A stretch of 30,579 bases of DNA from Bacteroidia bacterium (GCA_021152555.1 JAGKVE010000046.1:1-30579), one strand, 5' to 3'. Shown: positions 8,956 through 16,155, numbered from the stretch's first letter. Translations and numbers: made by a program. The notes: a model not told the origin generated them from the sequence alone.

Positions 8956-10080
8956 TCAATCATTGAGCAACATCGGCATCAAGAGCATGAGGACGTCTTC
9001 GTTCTCTTCATTCTCGGCCGGCAGGATCAGTCCTGCACGTGCAGGGTCTGCGAGCTTGAGTTGTACGTCATCCGAAGCAACCGAAGCCAGCAAGTCTATC
9101 AGGAACGGAGCCTTGAAGCCGATAGCCATCGGCGTACCTGCATAATCACATGTCACTGTTTCCTCTGCGCTTGTTGAGAAATCTATATCCTGCGCGGAAA
9201 TCTTGATACTGTTCTCGCTGAGTGCCAGACGCAGTTGGGCGGTGCCGTTATTGGCAAACACGGCAACGCGCTTGCAGGCATTGATCATCGTTTGGCGGTC
9301 AACCGTTACTACATTCTGGTTGCCCTGCGGGATAACAGCATTGTAGTTCGGAAAACGTCCCTCTATCTGGCGGCAAACAATGATTGTGCTGCCAAACTCA
9401 AAGCGGGCGTTCTTGGCGCCAAAAGTCACTTTAACCGGCTCTTCCTCTTTTGCCACCAGGTTCTTTAGCAAACCTGCCGGTTTTTTAGGAAGGATGAAAC
9501 CTGCCGCCACGCCGGCTTGTACACCGGTATTGGTATAGCGGACCAGACGGTGCGCATCGGTAGCGACCATTGTTACCTTATCCTCCGCTATATCAAAGAA
9601 AATACCATTCATCACCGGACGTAACTCATCGTCCGCCGTACAGAAAATAGTTTTCTCAATAGCAGCCTGCAGCACCTTTGCGGGAATATCAACCGACTTG
9701 GCATCGTCCTCTGCCTCCGGCATTTCCGGATATTCGTTGCCATTCACACCTACAAATGAATAAGTACCGTTCTGGCTTACCATACTGACAGCGAAATTAT
9801 TCTCGTCAATGGTGAACACCAACGGCTGCTCGCTAAATTCCTTGAGCGTTTCCAGCAACAGTTTGGCTGCCGAAGCCACCTTGCCGCTACCCTCTACACT
9901 TTCCACCTCGACACTCGTACGAATGGTAGTCTCGCCATCCGAAGCGGTCAATTCCAGTTTATTACCTGACAGGTCAAACAATACATCGTCCAGAATAGGC
10001 AACGCATTCTTGCTGTTAATAACGCGGCTTACCGCCTGTAACTGAGAAAAGAGTTTGGAACTCGAAATAGTAAATTTCAT
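8956..10080 (-). CDS. dnaN: DNA polymerase III beta subunit (sliding clamp)
   Basis: 374-residue sliding clamp, which forms a dimeric ring on DNA and tethers the replicative polymerase. Three repeated clamp domains of about 120 residues are visible. It starts MKFTISSSKLFSQLQAVSRVI and carries the family segments MPILDD-like (ALPILDDVLF), TDAHRLV and ENEDVLMLLMPMLL near the C-terminus. Length is standard. It heads the run that continues to ompH and is not next to dnaA or gyrB in this window, as is usual in Bacteroidales. Promoter elements of the Bacteroidales type lie 81-112 bases upstream. Confidence 0.97.
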   Translation of the reverse strand: MKFTISSSKLFSQLQAVSRVINSKNALPILDDVLFDLSGNKLELTASDGETTIRTSVEVESVEGSGKVASAAKLLLETLKEFSEQPLVFTIDENNFAVSMVSQNGTYSFVGVNGNEYPEMPEAEDDAKSVDIPAKVLQAAIEKTIFCTADDELRPVMNGIFFDIAEDKVTMVATDAHRLVRYTNTGVQAGVAAGFILPKKPAGLLKNLVAKEEEPVKVTFGAKNARFEFGSTIIVCRQIEGRFPNYNAVIPQGNQNVVTVDRQTMINACKRVAVFANNGTAQLRLALSENSIKISAQDIDFSTSAEETVTCDYAGTPMAIGFKAPFLIDLLASVASDDVQLKLADPARAGLILPAENEENEDVLMLLMPMLLND

Positions 10081-10160
10081 AAATGTATTTATTTAGTTTT
10101 TTGTTTCCGTTTGGTTTTTCACGCACGTGCATAAACAAGCGCGTGCACACTTAAAGCGTG

Positions 10161-10192
10161 CAAAGGTACAACAAAAATTGCACATACGCAAA
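10161..10192 (-). promoter_or_regulatory. Bacteroidales-type promoter of the dnaN operon
   Basis: Read on the minus strand: TTTG (10192-10189), a 20-base spacer, then TACCTTTG (10168-10161). This is an exact match to the -33 TTTG and -7 TAnnTTTG elements used by the primary sigma factor of Bacteroidota. Transcription would begin near 10155, leaving a leader of about 75 bases. The leader contains repeated GCACG/GTGCA words and ends in an A-rich stretch before the start codon. Confidence 0.75.
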
Positions 10193-10252
10193 TAATTTCT
10201 CCTTTTTTTGCTATTTTCGTGCAAATTTTATGCCATTCTCGCACATGAGCAT

Positions 10253-10278
10253 AAAAAAACACCCCGAAGGGTGCTTTT
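10253..10278 (-). terminator. Rho-independent terminator after cysS
   Basis: On the minus strand the RNA forms AAAAGCACCC, loop UUCG, GGGUGUUUUU: five Watson-Crick pairs and one G-U pair, extended by A-U pairs and ending in a run of seven T (10259-10253). The very stable UUCG tetraloop and the T run 22 bases past the cysS stop make this a clear terminator. It separates cysS from the dnaN promoter. Confidence 0.9.
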
Positions 10279-10299
10279 ACAAAAGAAATAATTGCTTTT

Positions 10300-11802
10300 T
10301 CACAGACTCCATTCAAAACCGTCTTTGGTATCTTTGATTTGGAAGCCGAGACCGGTCAGTTCATTGCGAATCTTGTCGCTCGTTACCCAGTCCTTATTCT
10401 GTTTGGCTTGCAGACGGATATTCAGCAGCAGATCGATAGCGCTATGGAATGCTTGAAGCCTACCTCCATCTCCTCCCTGAAGGGAAGAGCTTTGTTCCTC
10501 GCCTAAACGCAGACCGAGGATATCGATAGCGAAGGTCTTCCATACTTCGCGCAGTTCCTTCAGATCTGCCTCACTGATGGTGCCCTTGCCGTCATAGATA
10601 GTGTTGATAGCGCGCGTAGAGTCAAACAACGCAGCGATAACAAACGGCGTGTTGAGGTCGTCATCCATGGCGTCAACGCAGCGTTGACGGAGAGAAGCCT
10701 CTCCCCGGCCCTCCCCTAGAAGGGAGGGAGTTGTTTCCGCAGAGGGTTTTATCTTCATCAAACGGGCATAGGCTTCCTGCATACGCTGGAGTCCTTTCTC
10801 TGCGGCCTCGAGAGCTTCGGAAGAGAAGTCCACGGTGGAGCGGTAATGTGCCTGCAGAATGAAGAAACGGATGACCATCGGTCCGAAAGGTTTACTAAGC
10901 AGCGGATGATTACCGCTGAAGAACTGCTCCAAGGTAATGAAATTGTTGTAACTCTTGCCCATTTTCTTGCCGGCGATGGTAATCATGTTATTGTGCATCC
11001 AATAACGGACACTCTCTTTGCCCAATGCTGCGCACGACTGGGCTATTTCCGCTTCGTGGTGCGGGAAGATAAGATCCAGGCCGCCGCCGTGGATGTCAAA
11101 CTGCTCGCCGAGGTATTTGGTGCCCATGGTGGAGCACTCCATATGCCATCCGGGGAACCCTTCCGACCACGGAGAGGGCCAGTGCATGATATGCTCGGGA
11201 GCCGCTTTCTTCCATAGGGCGAAGTCATAGCTATGTTTCTTTTCGCTCTGCCCGTCCAACTCGCGGGTTTCAGTTACAATGTCATTGAGGTTCCGTCCGG
11301 ACAGTTTGCCATAAGGATAGTCCTTGGCGTATTTCTCGACATCCATATAGACCGAACCGTTGGCAACATACGCATAGCCACGGTCAAGTATCTTCTGGAC
11401 AAAAGCTATTTGTTCTATTATATGGCCCGAGGCGTGCGGCTCGATGGAGGGCGGTAGCACATTGAGTGCCGCCATGTCACGATGGTAACGGTTGGTGTAG
11501 TATTGCACCACCTCCATGGGCTCGAGTTGTTCAAGCCGTGCTTTTTTCGCTATTTTGTCTTCCCCCTCATCGGCGTCATGCTCCAGATGCCCGACGTCGG
11601 TGATATTGCGCACATAGCGCACTTTATAGCCAAGGTGCTGCAAATAGCGGTATAGCACGTCAAACGTGATAGCCGGACGGGCGTGTCCCAGATGGGCGTC
11701 ACCATACACGGTAGGACCGCAGACATACATGCCTACGTGCCCCTCGTGCAGCGGTTTGAAAGTTTGTTTTAGCCGTGTTAATGAATTATATATCTCTAAC
11801 AT
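10300..11802 (-). CDS. cysS: Cysteinyl-tRNA synthetase with two repeat-encoded insertions
   Basis: 500-residue class I synthetase that charges tRNA-Cys. The HIGH-type motif is GDAHLGHARP, the KMSKS motif is KMGKSYNN, and zinc ligands are visible in YVCGPTVYG, WHMECSTMG and FPHHEAE. The ATG at 11802 is preferred over a TTG two codons upstream. Two linker segments look foreign to the family. At about residues 355-369 a Pro/Gly/Glu stretch (PSLLGEGRGEA) precedes the conserved AMDDDLNTP helix. At about 436-448 a Ser/Gly stretch (SSLQGGDGGR) lies between the helical domain and the C-terminal region. Both are encoded by copies of one hairpin-forming repeat. The reading frame stays open and all catalytic motifs are intact, so the enzyme should be active. 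Confidence 0.96.
   Translation of the reverse strand: MLEIYNSLTRLKQTFKPLHEGHVGMYVCGPTVYGDAHLGHARPAITFDVLYRYLQHLGYKVRYVRNITDVGHLEHDADEGEDKIAKKARLEQLEPMEVVQYYTNRYHRDMAALNVLPPSIEPHASGHIIEQIAFVQKILDRGYAYVANGSVYMDVEKYAKDYPYGKLSGRNLNDIVTETRELDGQSEKKHSYDFALWKKAAPEHIMHWPSPWSEGFPGWHMECSTMGTKYLGEQFDIHGGGLDLIFPHHEAEIAQSCAALGKESVRYWMHNNMITIAGKKMGKSYNNFITLEQFFSGNHPLLSKPFGPMVIRFFILQAHYRSTVDFSSEALEAAEKGLQRMQEAYARLMKIKPSAETTPSLLGEGRGEASLRQRCVDAMDDDLNTPFVIAALFDSTRAINTIYDGKGTISEADLKELREVWKTFAIDILGLRLGEEQSSSLQGGDGGRLQAFHSAIDLLLNIRLQAKQNKDWVTSDKIRNELTGLGFQIKDTKDGFEWSL
10459..10493 (-). repeat. Hairpin-forming GGGAGG-type repeat in cysS, copy B
   Basis: Diverged copy of the element at 10697-10733. In mRNA sense it reads TTCCCTTCAGGGAGGAGATG, a short inverted repeat (TCCCT/AGGGA) followed by a purine-rich half. 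It encodes SSLQGGDGGR in the same frame as the other two copies. Confidence 0.7.
10697..10733 (-). repeat. Hairpin-forming GGGAGG-type repeat in cysS, copy A
   Basis: Contains a perfect 7-base inverted repeat, CCCTCCC (10709-10715) and GGGAGGG (10722-10728), with a six-base loop, flanked by CTCCCCGG. In mRNA sense it encodes PSLLGEGRGEA. It shares the run GGGGAGGGCC with the glnS copy at 30547-30579, in the same orientation and codon frame relative to the gene. Confidence 0.8.
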
Positions 11803-11828
11803 AATCAAAAGTCAAAAGACCTCTTTTC

Positions 11829-12638
11829 TCAGAGCAGTGTCTGGGGGTCGAGGTTATTCTTCTCGATATCCTTGAAATATTTGAATGTACCGAGTTTGAG
11901 TTCGTCGCAAGCCGCTTCGTCGCAGACGATGATGCCATGCTGATGCATCTGGAGTGCGGATACAGTCCACATATGGCTGATAGGTTCCTCAATGGCATGC
12001 TGCAGGGCACGGGCCTTGTTATGTCCGTTTACTACGATAAGCACCTCTTTGGCGTCCATCACGGTGCCTACACCTACGGTGAGTGCTGTCTTGGGCACCT
12101 TGTTGACATCATTGTCAAAGAAACGGCTGTTGGCGATGATGGTGTCCGTTGTCAGCTCTTTCTTGCGTGTACGTGAGGAAAGGGATGAACCCGGTTCGTT
12201 GAAAGCGATATGTCCGTCGGGTCCAATACCGCCGAGGAAGAGATGAATACCGCCGTAATTACGGATTTTCTCTTCGTAACGGGCGCATTCGGCCGCGAGA
12301 TCGGGAGCGTTGCCGTTCAATATATTCACATTCTCCTTGCGGATGTCGATGTGGCTGAAAAAATTGGTCCACATGAAGCTATGATAACTCTCGGGGTGGT
12401 CTTCGGGAAGATTGACGTACTCATCCATGTTAAAGGTCACCACATTACGGAAGGACACTTTGCCGGCTTTGTTGAGTTCAATCAGATGTTTGTACATGCC
12501 AAGCGGCGAACTGCCTGTGGGCAAACCCAATACGAACGGATTGCCCTCTTTGGGCTCAAACTCATTGATACGTTTAGCTACATAATTGGCAGCCCACTGG
12601 CTCAGCAGGTCATACGAAGGTTCAATAATGACTCGCAT
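11829..12638 (-). CDS. nagB: Glucosamine-6-phosphate deaminase
   Basis: 269-residue NagB, which converts glucosamine 6-phosphate to fructose 6-phosphate and ammonia in amino-sugar breakdown. It shows the family motifs LGLPTGSSPLGMY (phosphate binding), FNMDEY (catalytic Asp), and GIGPDGHIAFNEPGSS with the Asp/His/Glu of the active site. The ATG at 12638 fits the family start (MRVIIEPSYD) and length; an in-frame upstream ATG at 12680 would encode the low-complexity leader and is rejected. It sits between the thioredoxin gene and cysS (26 bases before cysS). Confidence 0.95.
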   Translation of the reverse strand: MRVIIEPSYDLLSQWAANYVAKRINEFEPKEGNPFVLGLPTGSSPLGMYKHLIELNKAGKVSFRNVVTFNMDEYVNLPEDHPESYHSFMWTNFFSHIDIRKENVNILNGNAPDLAAECARYEEKIRNYGGIHLFLGGIGPDGHIAFNEPGSSLSSRTRKKELTTDTIIANSRFFDNDVNKVPKTALTVGVGTVMDAKEVLIVVNGHNKARALQHAIEEPISHMWTVSALQMHQHGIIVCDEAACDELKLGTFKYFKDIEKNNLDPQTLL

Positions 12639-12645
12639 TGTTTTA

Positions 12646-12678
12646 AATGTTAAAATTGTTAAGTTGTTAAATTGTTTC
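12646..12678 (-). repeat. A/T-rich repeat in the nagB leader
   Basis: Four to five imperfect copies of a 7- to 9-base word (ATGTTAA, AATTGTT, AAGTTGTT, AAATTGTT on the plus strand) directly before the nagB start. In the transcript it is an A-rich unstructured leader, as often seen before Bacteroidota start codons. It resembles the other near-heptamer arrays in this window. Confidence 0.6.
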
Positions 12679-12700
12679 ACCCTTGCCTGCTGGTAACTAC

Positions 12701-12717
12701 TGCCTAACGGACAGGCA
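12701..12717 (-). repeat. Short inverted repeat between thioredoxin and nagB genes
   Basis: TGCCT (12701-12705) and AGGCA (12713-12717) with a seven-base loop. No T run follows on the transcribed strand, so it is not a typical terminator. A similar GC-rich hairpin occupies the previous gap at 13299-13323, again just after AAACCG on the minus strand. Confidence 0.4.
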
Positions 12718-12733
12718 CGGTTTGTATTATTGT

Positions 12734-13276
12734 TTATTGTAATAACAGTTCCTCCAGTTCCGGTTCTTCGGGATTGACCGCCACTATCTGTCCTTCGCGG
12801 TCAATGAGGACGGTAAACGGGATATACTCTACGCCGTATAAGTCCGAGCATACATGGTTCTCATCCTCCCGTGCTTGCGGCCAGGGCATCTGTTCTTCCT
12901 CAAGGGCGGTCCGCCAGGCGTCTTCCTCCTGGTCCACGGAACAACTGAAAATCTGGAGGCGTGTGCGGCTTTGACCGGCGTATATCTCTTTGAGCACAGG
13001 GATCAGCCGTCTGCAAGGTCCGCACCACGAAGCCCAGAAATCAACAAGCACGTAGTCCGCTGTACCGACCAGCTGGCTCAATGCTATCTCATTGCCTTCC
13101 GGCGTAACGGCCGTGAAATCAATGTATTGGTTCTCCGGCTCTGCCGGACTTTGCTCTACGGCTACGGTGTCGTTGGCGACTTCTGTTGTCGGCTGCGCAG
13201 GCTGCTTGTGGCAGGCGGTTAACAAGGTACAAAGTGACAATGTACAAAGTACAAAGGAATAAAACTGTTTTTTCAT
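12734..13276 (-). CDS. TlpA-like thioredoxin lipoprotein
   Basis: 180-residue thioredoxin-fold protein of the TlpA/ResA type. The N-terminus is a lipoprotein signal peptide: basic start MKKQ, hydrophobic core and lipobox LLTAC (Cys22), then a Pro/Thr/Glu-rich linker to about residue 50. The active site is WCGPC at about 84-88, and a conserved Pro precedes FTVLIDREG (YIPFTVLID, the cis-Pro position). It likely faces the periplasm and acts as a thiol-disulfide reductase; the partner is unknown. The core of the signal peptide (LCTLSLCTLL) is encoded by a tandem repeat (13227-13255). No link to glgB or nagB in function is evident beyond shared direction. Confidence 0.88.
   Translation of the reverse strand: MKKQFYSFVLCTLSLCTLLTACHKQPAQPTTEVANDTVAVEQSPAEPENQYIDFTAVTPEGNEIALSQLVGTADYVLVDFWASWCGPCRRLIPVLKEIYAGQSRTRLQIFSCSVDQEEDAWRTALEEEQMPWPQAREDENHVCSDLYGVEYIPFTVLIDREGQIVAVNPEEPELEELLLQ
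13227..13255. repeat. GTACAAA heptamer array inside the thioredoxin gene
   Basis: On the plus strand: GTACAAA, GTGACAA, one T, GTACAAA, GTACAAA. It lies inside the signal-peptide codons of the minus-strand gene. The 14-base word GACAATGTACAAAG (13236-13249) recurs exactly at 25817-25830 inside the HD-hydrolase gene. Confidence 0.8.
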
Positions 13277-13298
13277 TGTTGCGTTATTATTTATACTG

Positions 13299-13323
13299 GT
13301 TGGCCAGCCGGCAGTCGGCCAAC
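13299..13323 (-). repeat. GC-rich inverted repeat between glgB and the thioredoxin gene
   Basis: GTTGGCC (13299-13305) and GGCCAAC (13317-13323), seven perfect pairs around an 11-base loop, 13 bases past the glgB stop. The transcript beyond it is A/T-rich but lacks a T run, so it may attenuate or protect an RNA end rather than terminate. Confidence 0.55.
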
Positions 13324-13336
13324 TGACCGGTTTATT

Positions 13337-15445
13337 TTAATCCATTCTTTTCAGCACTACTGCACTTCGTGCAGGCAGATACATCTTGAGCCATCCTTTT
13401 CCGTCCTTGGCATAGAGTTCGTCATGGAGCGTGAAATGCTCTACGGAGTCATCGGAGAGTCCGAAACCCGCGAACTCCTTGGCGTCGGTATTGAGCACCG
13501 CTTTGTATTTGCCTTCGGGCACAAGCATACCGTAATCGGAGAAAGATTTCTGCCCGTTCCAGTTGAAGATAAAGAGCAGGTCTCCGCGCGAATATGCCAC
13601 GACTTGGTCTCCCTCGTTGTCCCACCATTTCATCACCCACGGCATATGTTCGGAGACGTGGTATTTCTTCTCCTCGGCATTCGGTTTCTGGATAAAGAGG
13701 TTTTCTCTGAGCAGATGAATCATCGCTTCGTCAAAGCGGTTGAGGTCGGCAAAGAAATAGTTGGGGTTGTCCACAAGACTCCATTGACGGCGTGCATATT
13801 TATAACTCCATCCGTTCCCTTCTCGCGGGAAATCAATCCATTCGGGATGTCCGAACTCGTTGCCCATAAAGGTGAGGTAACCGCCGTTGATAGTTGACGC
13901 CGTGACAAGGCGGATCATCTTATGCAGGGCTATTCCGCGGTCCACCATGTAATTGGCGTGTCCGTGCTCGAAATGCCAGTACATATCCGCGTCCACAAGA
14001 CGGAAGATGATTGTTTTGTCTCCGACAAGCGCCTGGTCGTGTGACTCGGCGTAGGAGATGGTCTTCTCGTCCTCGCGGCGGTTGGTCATTTCAAAGAGGA
14101 TATGACCGGCTTTCCAGTCCTCGTCCTTGACTTCCTTGATATACTTGATCCAGAAATCAGGGATACCCATGGCGAGCCGGTAGTCAAAGCCGACCCCTCC
14201 GTCTTCTATTTTCGCAGCCAGACCGGGCATTCCCGACATCTCTTCCGCTATAGTTATTGCATCGGGTTTGACTTGATGGATCACCTTGTTGGCAAGCGTC
14301 AGATACATGATCGCATCGCCGTCCTCGTTACCGTTGAAATAGGAACCGTATCCGTTGAAGTCTTCTCCCAGACCGTGACTGAGGTAAATCATCGAAGTCA
14401 CGCCGTCGAAACGGAAACCGTCGAAGTCATACTCGTCGAGCCAGAACTTGCAGTTACTCAGCAGGAAATGAAGCACTTCGTTCTTGCCGTAGTTGAAACA
14501 AAGGCTGTCCCAAGCCGGGTGCTCTCTTCTTGCGCCGTCATGGAAATACTGGTACGGCGTGCCGTCGAAGTTCCCCAGTCCTTCCAGTTCGTTCTTCACG
14601 GCGTGGCTGTGTACAAGGTCCATGATGACCTTCATACCTCTGCCGTGTGCATCGTCGATGAGCGCTTTGAGTTCGTTCGGCGTACCGAAACGGCTGGAGG
14701 CTGCGAAGAAATTCGATACATGGTATCCGAAAGAGCCGTAGTAGGGGTGCTCCTGGATTGCCATTATCTGCACGCAGTTATATCCCAGTTCTGCGATACG
14801 CGGCAGTACATCGCGGCGGAACTCCTCGTAGCTGTTCACTTTCTCCTGCTCCGAACTCATGCCTATATGGCACTCGTAGATAAAAAGCGCTTCGTCTTTC
14901 GACTTTTGACGTTTGACTCTTGACTTCCTGTTCTTCCACTCATATTCGGGTTCGTCCCAGACCTGTGCGGAGAAGATCTTGGTATTCTCGTCCTGCACCG
15001 CGCGGCGTACGTATGAAGGGATACGCTCGCCCCATCCGCCGTTCCATTCCACGAGCAGTTTGTAAAGCTGTTCATGCCGCATGGCCTCCTCTGGCAGTTT
15101 GGCTTCCCATACGCCGTTGCCGATGGGCTGCAGACGGTATTTCTCGTCCTTCTGCCAGTTGTTGAAATCACCTTTGATATAGATAGCAGTGGCGTTCGGA
15201 GCCCACTCGCGCAGCACCCATTCGCCGGCTACTTTCTTGCCCTTTGCGTCCGTGTAAGGCTTTTTGTGATGGAGACCGAAATAGAGATAGCCGCTTGCCC
15301 AGTCGGCAAGTCTGGCGCCCCCGGTAATCTCCTTTTCCTTGCGTTCAGCATAGTCCGCTCGTGCCTGCAGAGCGCCTTCGTAGGGCTGCAGATACGGGTC
15401 GCGGACCACTATGGGCAGATGTTTGATTTCGTTCTTTTTAGCCAT
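13337..15445 (-). CDS. glgB: 1,4-alpha-glucan branching enzyme (GH13)
   Basis: 702-residue branching enzyme of the long eukaryote-like GH13 type common in Bacteroidales. It makes alpha-1,6 branches in glycogen. A CBM48 domain lies at about 45-155 (WAPNATAIYIKGDFNNW). The GH13 barrel follows, with FRFDGVTSMIY (nucleophile Asp near residue 346), IAEEMSGMPG (acid Glu near 400), and YAESHDQALVGDKT (Asp near 470). The C-terminal beta domain ends with SAVVLKRMD. Between the CBM and the barrel, at about 174-185, is an unusual basic stretch (KSRVKRQKSKDEA) encoded by a 7-base tandem repeat, just before the conserved LFIYECHIG. It is the first gene of a loose run with the thioredoxin gene, nagB and cysS. 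No other glycogen genes are in view. Confidence 0.95.
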   Translation of the reverse strand: MAKKNEIKHLPIVVRDPYLQPYEGALQARADYAERKEKEITGGARLADWASGYLYFGLHHKKPYTDAKGKKVAGEWVLREWAPNATAIYIKGDFNNWQKDEKYRLQPIGNGVWEAKLPEEAMRHEQLYKLLVEWNGGWGERIPSYVRRAVQDENTKIFSAQVWDEPEYEWKNRKSRVKRQKSKDEALFIYECHIGMSSEQEKVNSYEEFRRDVLPRIAELGYNCVQIMAIQEHPYYGSFGYHVSNFFAASSRFGTPNELKALIDDAHGRGMKVIMDLVHSHAVKNELEGLGNFDGTPYQYFHDGARREHPAWDSLCFNYGKNEVLHFLLSNCKFWLDEYDFDGFRFDGVTSMIYLSHGLGEDFNGYGSYFNGNEDGDAIMYLTLANKVIHQVKPDAITIAEEMSGMPGLAAKIEDGGVGFDYRLAMGIPDFWIKYIKEVKDEDWKAGHILFEMTNRREDEKTISYAESHDQALVGDKTIIFRLVDADMYWHFEHGHANYMVDRGIALHKMIRLVTASTINGGYLTFMGNEFGHPEWIDFPREGNGWSYKYARRQWSLVDNPNYFFADLNRFDEAMIHLLRENLFIQKPNAEEKKYHVSEHMPWVMKWWDNEGDQVVAYSRGDLLFIFNWNGQKSFSDYGMLVPEGKYKAVLNTDAKEFAGFGLSDDSVEHFTLHDELYAKDGKGWLKMYLPARSAVVLKRMD
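14894..14924 (-). repeat. GTCAAAA heptamer array inside glgB
   Basis: In mRNA sense: GTCAAGA, GTCAAAC, GTCAAAA, GTCGAAA, GAC, an array of period 7 that encodes the basic linker SRVKRQKSKD. The same word appears twice in tandem at 11804-11817 in front of cysS. Confidence 0.75.
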
Positions 15446-15495
15446 AATTGTATGTTTTACGTGGTCGATTTAACGGTGAGTTTCAATGTCACGGA

Positions 15496-15516
15496 ATAAT
15501 ATACATTGTATATTAT
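15496..15516. promoter_or_regulatory. Perfect palindrome upstream of glgB, possible operator
   Basis: ATAATATAC, three-base centre ATT, GTATATTAT: nine perfect pairs. It lies 50 bases upstream of the glgB start, where a regulator could act. No TAnnTTTG promoter is seen in the 180-base gap, so this may mark the promoter region. The role is inferred from position and symmetry only. Confidence 0.4.
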
Positions 15517-15552
15517 AGGGTGCCGTAGGATGCGATGCGGGTCCGATTATCT

Positions 15553-15607
15553 CCCGATAACGGCTCGATAACGGCTCGATAACGGCTCGATAAAACCTCG
15601 ATAATCT
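15553..15607. repeat. 11-base tandem repeat, second array
   Basis: Five copies of the CTCGATAACGG unit (first copy CCCGATAACGG, last two CTCGATAAAAC and CTCGATAATCT). It begins 18 bases past the stop of the YhcH-family gene on the minus strand. Both arrays in this window end, in the direction of transcription, with a related GAGATAA flank. Confidence 0.85.
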
Positions 15608-15625
15608 TTTGGACGAGTTTCGGGT

Positions 15626-16081
15626 TTATTGGTTGACTTTCGCCTTGACGATGAGTTTGCGGAATTCCTTTCCCGGCGCGATACCCGGCTGGTGTGCGTC
15701 CTCGGGGAAGAAGACGGCGAAATGTCCTGCGGGTACGGTGAATTTGGCCGTAGCCTTGTCGCCGTAGAACTCAACGTCTTTTCCCTCGTCGTACTCCTGC
15801 GTAATCTCCTGGCAGTCCACCTGCGCCTTCCATCCCATGACCTCGTCGTCGCCGAGCGGTATTTGGATATCGAGATAGTCGCGGTGTGCCTCCATGCGGC
15901 ATTTCGCCTCCTCTTTGCCTTTGAAATCATTGACGTTGACGAAGAGGTTTTTGCCGTCCAGATAGATTTTGCAGGCAGGCAGTTCTTCCAGGTCGTTCTC
16001 GTTGTAAAATTTCATGAATTGCTCGAAGCCGGGTACACAATCGAAGTACCTGTCGGCGTTCTCCAGTTTATCCAATATCAT
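15626..16081 (-). CDS. YhcH/YjgK/YiaL family cupin protein
   Basis: 151-residue protein of the YhcH/YjgK/YiaL (DUF386) family, small metal-binding beta-barrel proteins linked to sialic acid and other sugar catabolism in some bacteria. Family segments seen are EAHRDYLDIQIPLGDDEVMGW and FAVFFPEDAHQPGI, with His and Glu residues suited to metal binding. Length is typical. No sialic acid genes are adjacent, although nagB lies 3 kb downstream on the same strand. Upstream bases 16082-16116 abut the broken end of the MATE gene, so its own promoter region may be the edge of a rearrangement; no clear TAnnTTTG element was found there. Confidence 0.9.
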   Translation of the reverse strand: MILDKLENADRYFDCVPGFEQFMKFYNENDLEELPACKIYLDGKNLFVNVNDFKGKEEAKCRMEAHRDYLDIQIPLGDDEVMGWKAQVDCQEITQEYDEGKDVEFYGDKATAKFTVPAGHFAVFFPEDAHQPGIAPGKEFRKLIVKAKVNQ

Positions 16082-16155
16082 AGTAAAAAAATTTTTTATT
16101 CTACAAAATACACAATCAAATAACTTCGTATCTTACTAACGGACTGATATTTACG

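Noticed and set aside
10119..10316. Possible 65-residue protein between cysS and dnaN on the minus strand
   Set aside because: It covers the dnaN promoter and the cysS terminator and shows no conserved feature.
14102..14923. 273-residue open frame on the plus strand opposite glgB
   Set aside because: Shadow of the branching enzyme; no family features.
16082..16155. TAnnTTTG promoter for the YhcH-family gene
   Set aside because: Only near matches such as TATTTTG on the minus strand, without a spaced -33 element.
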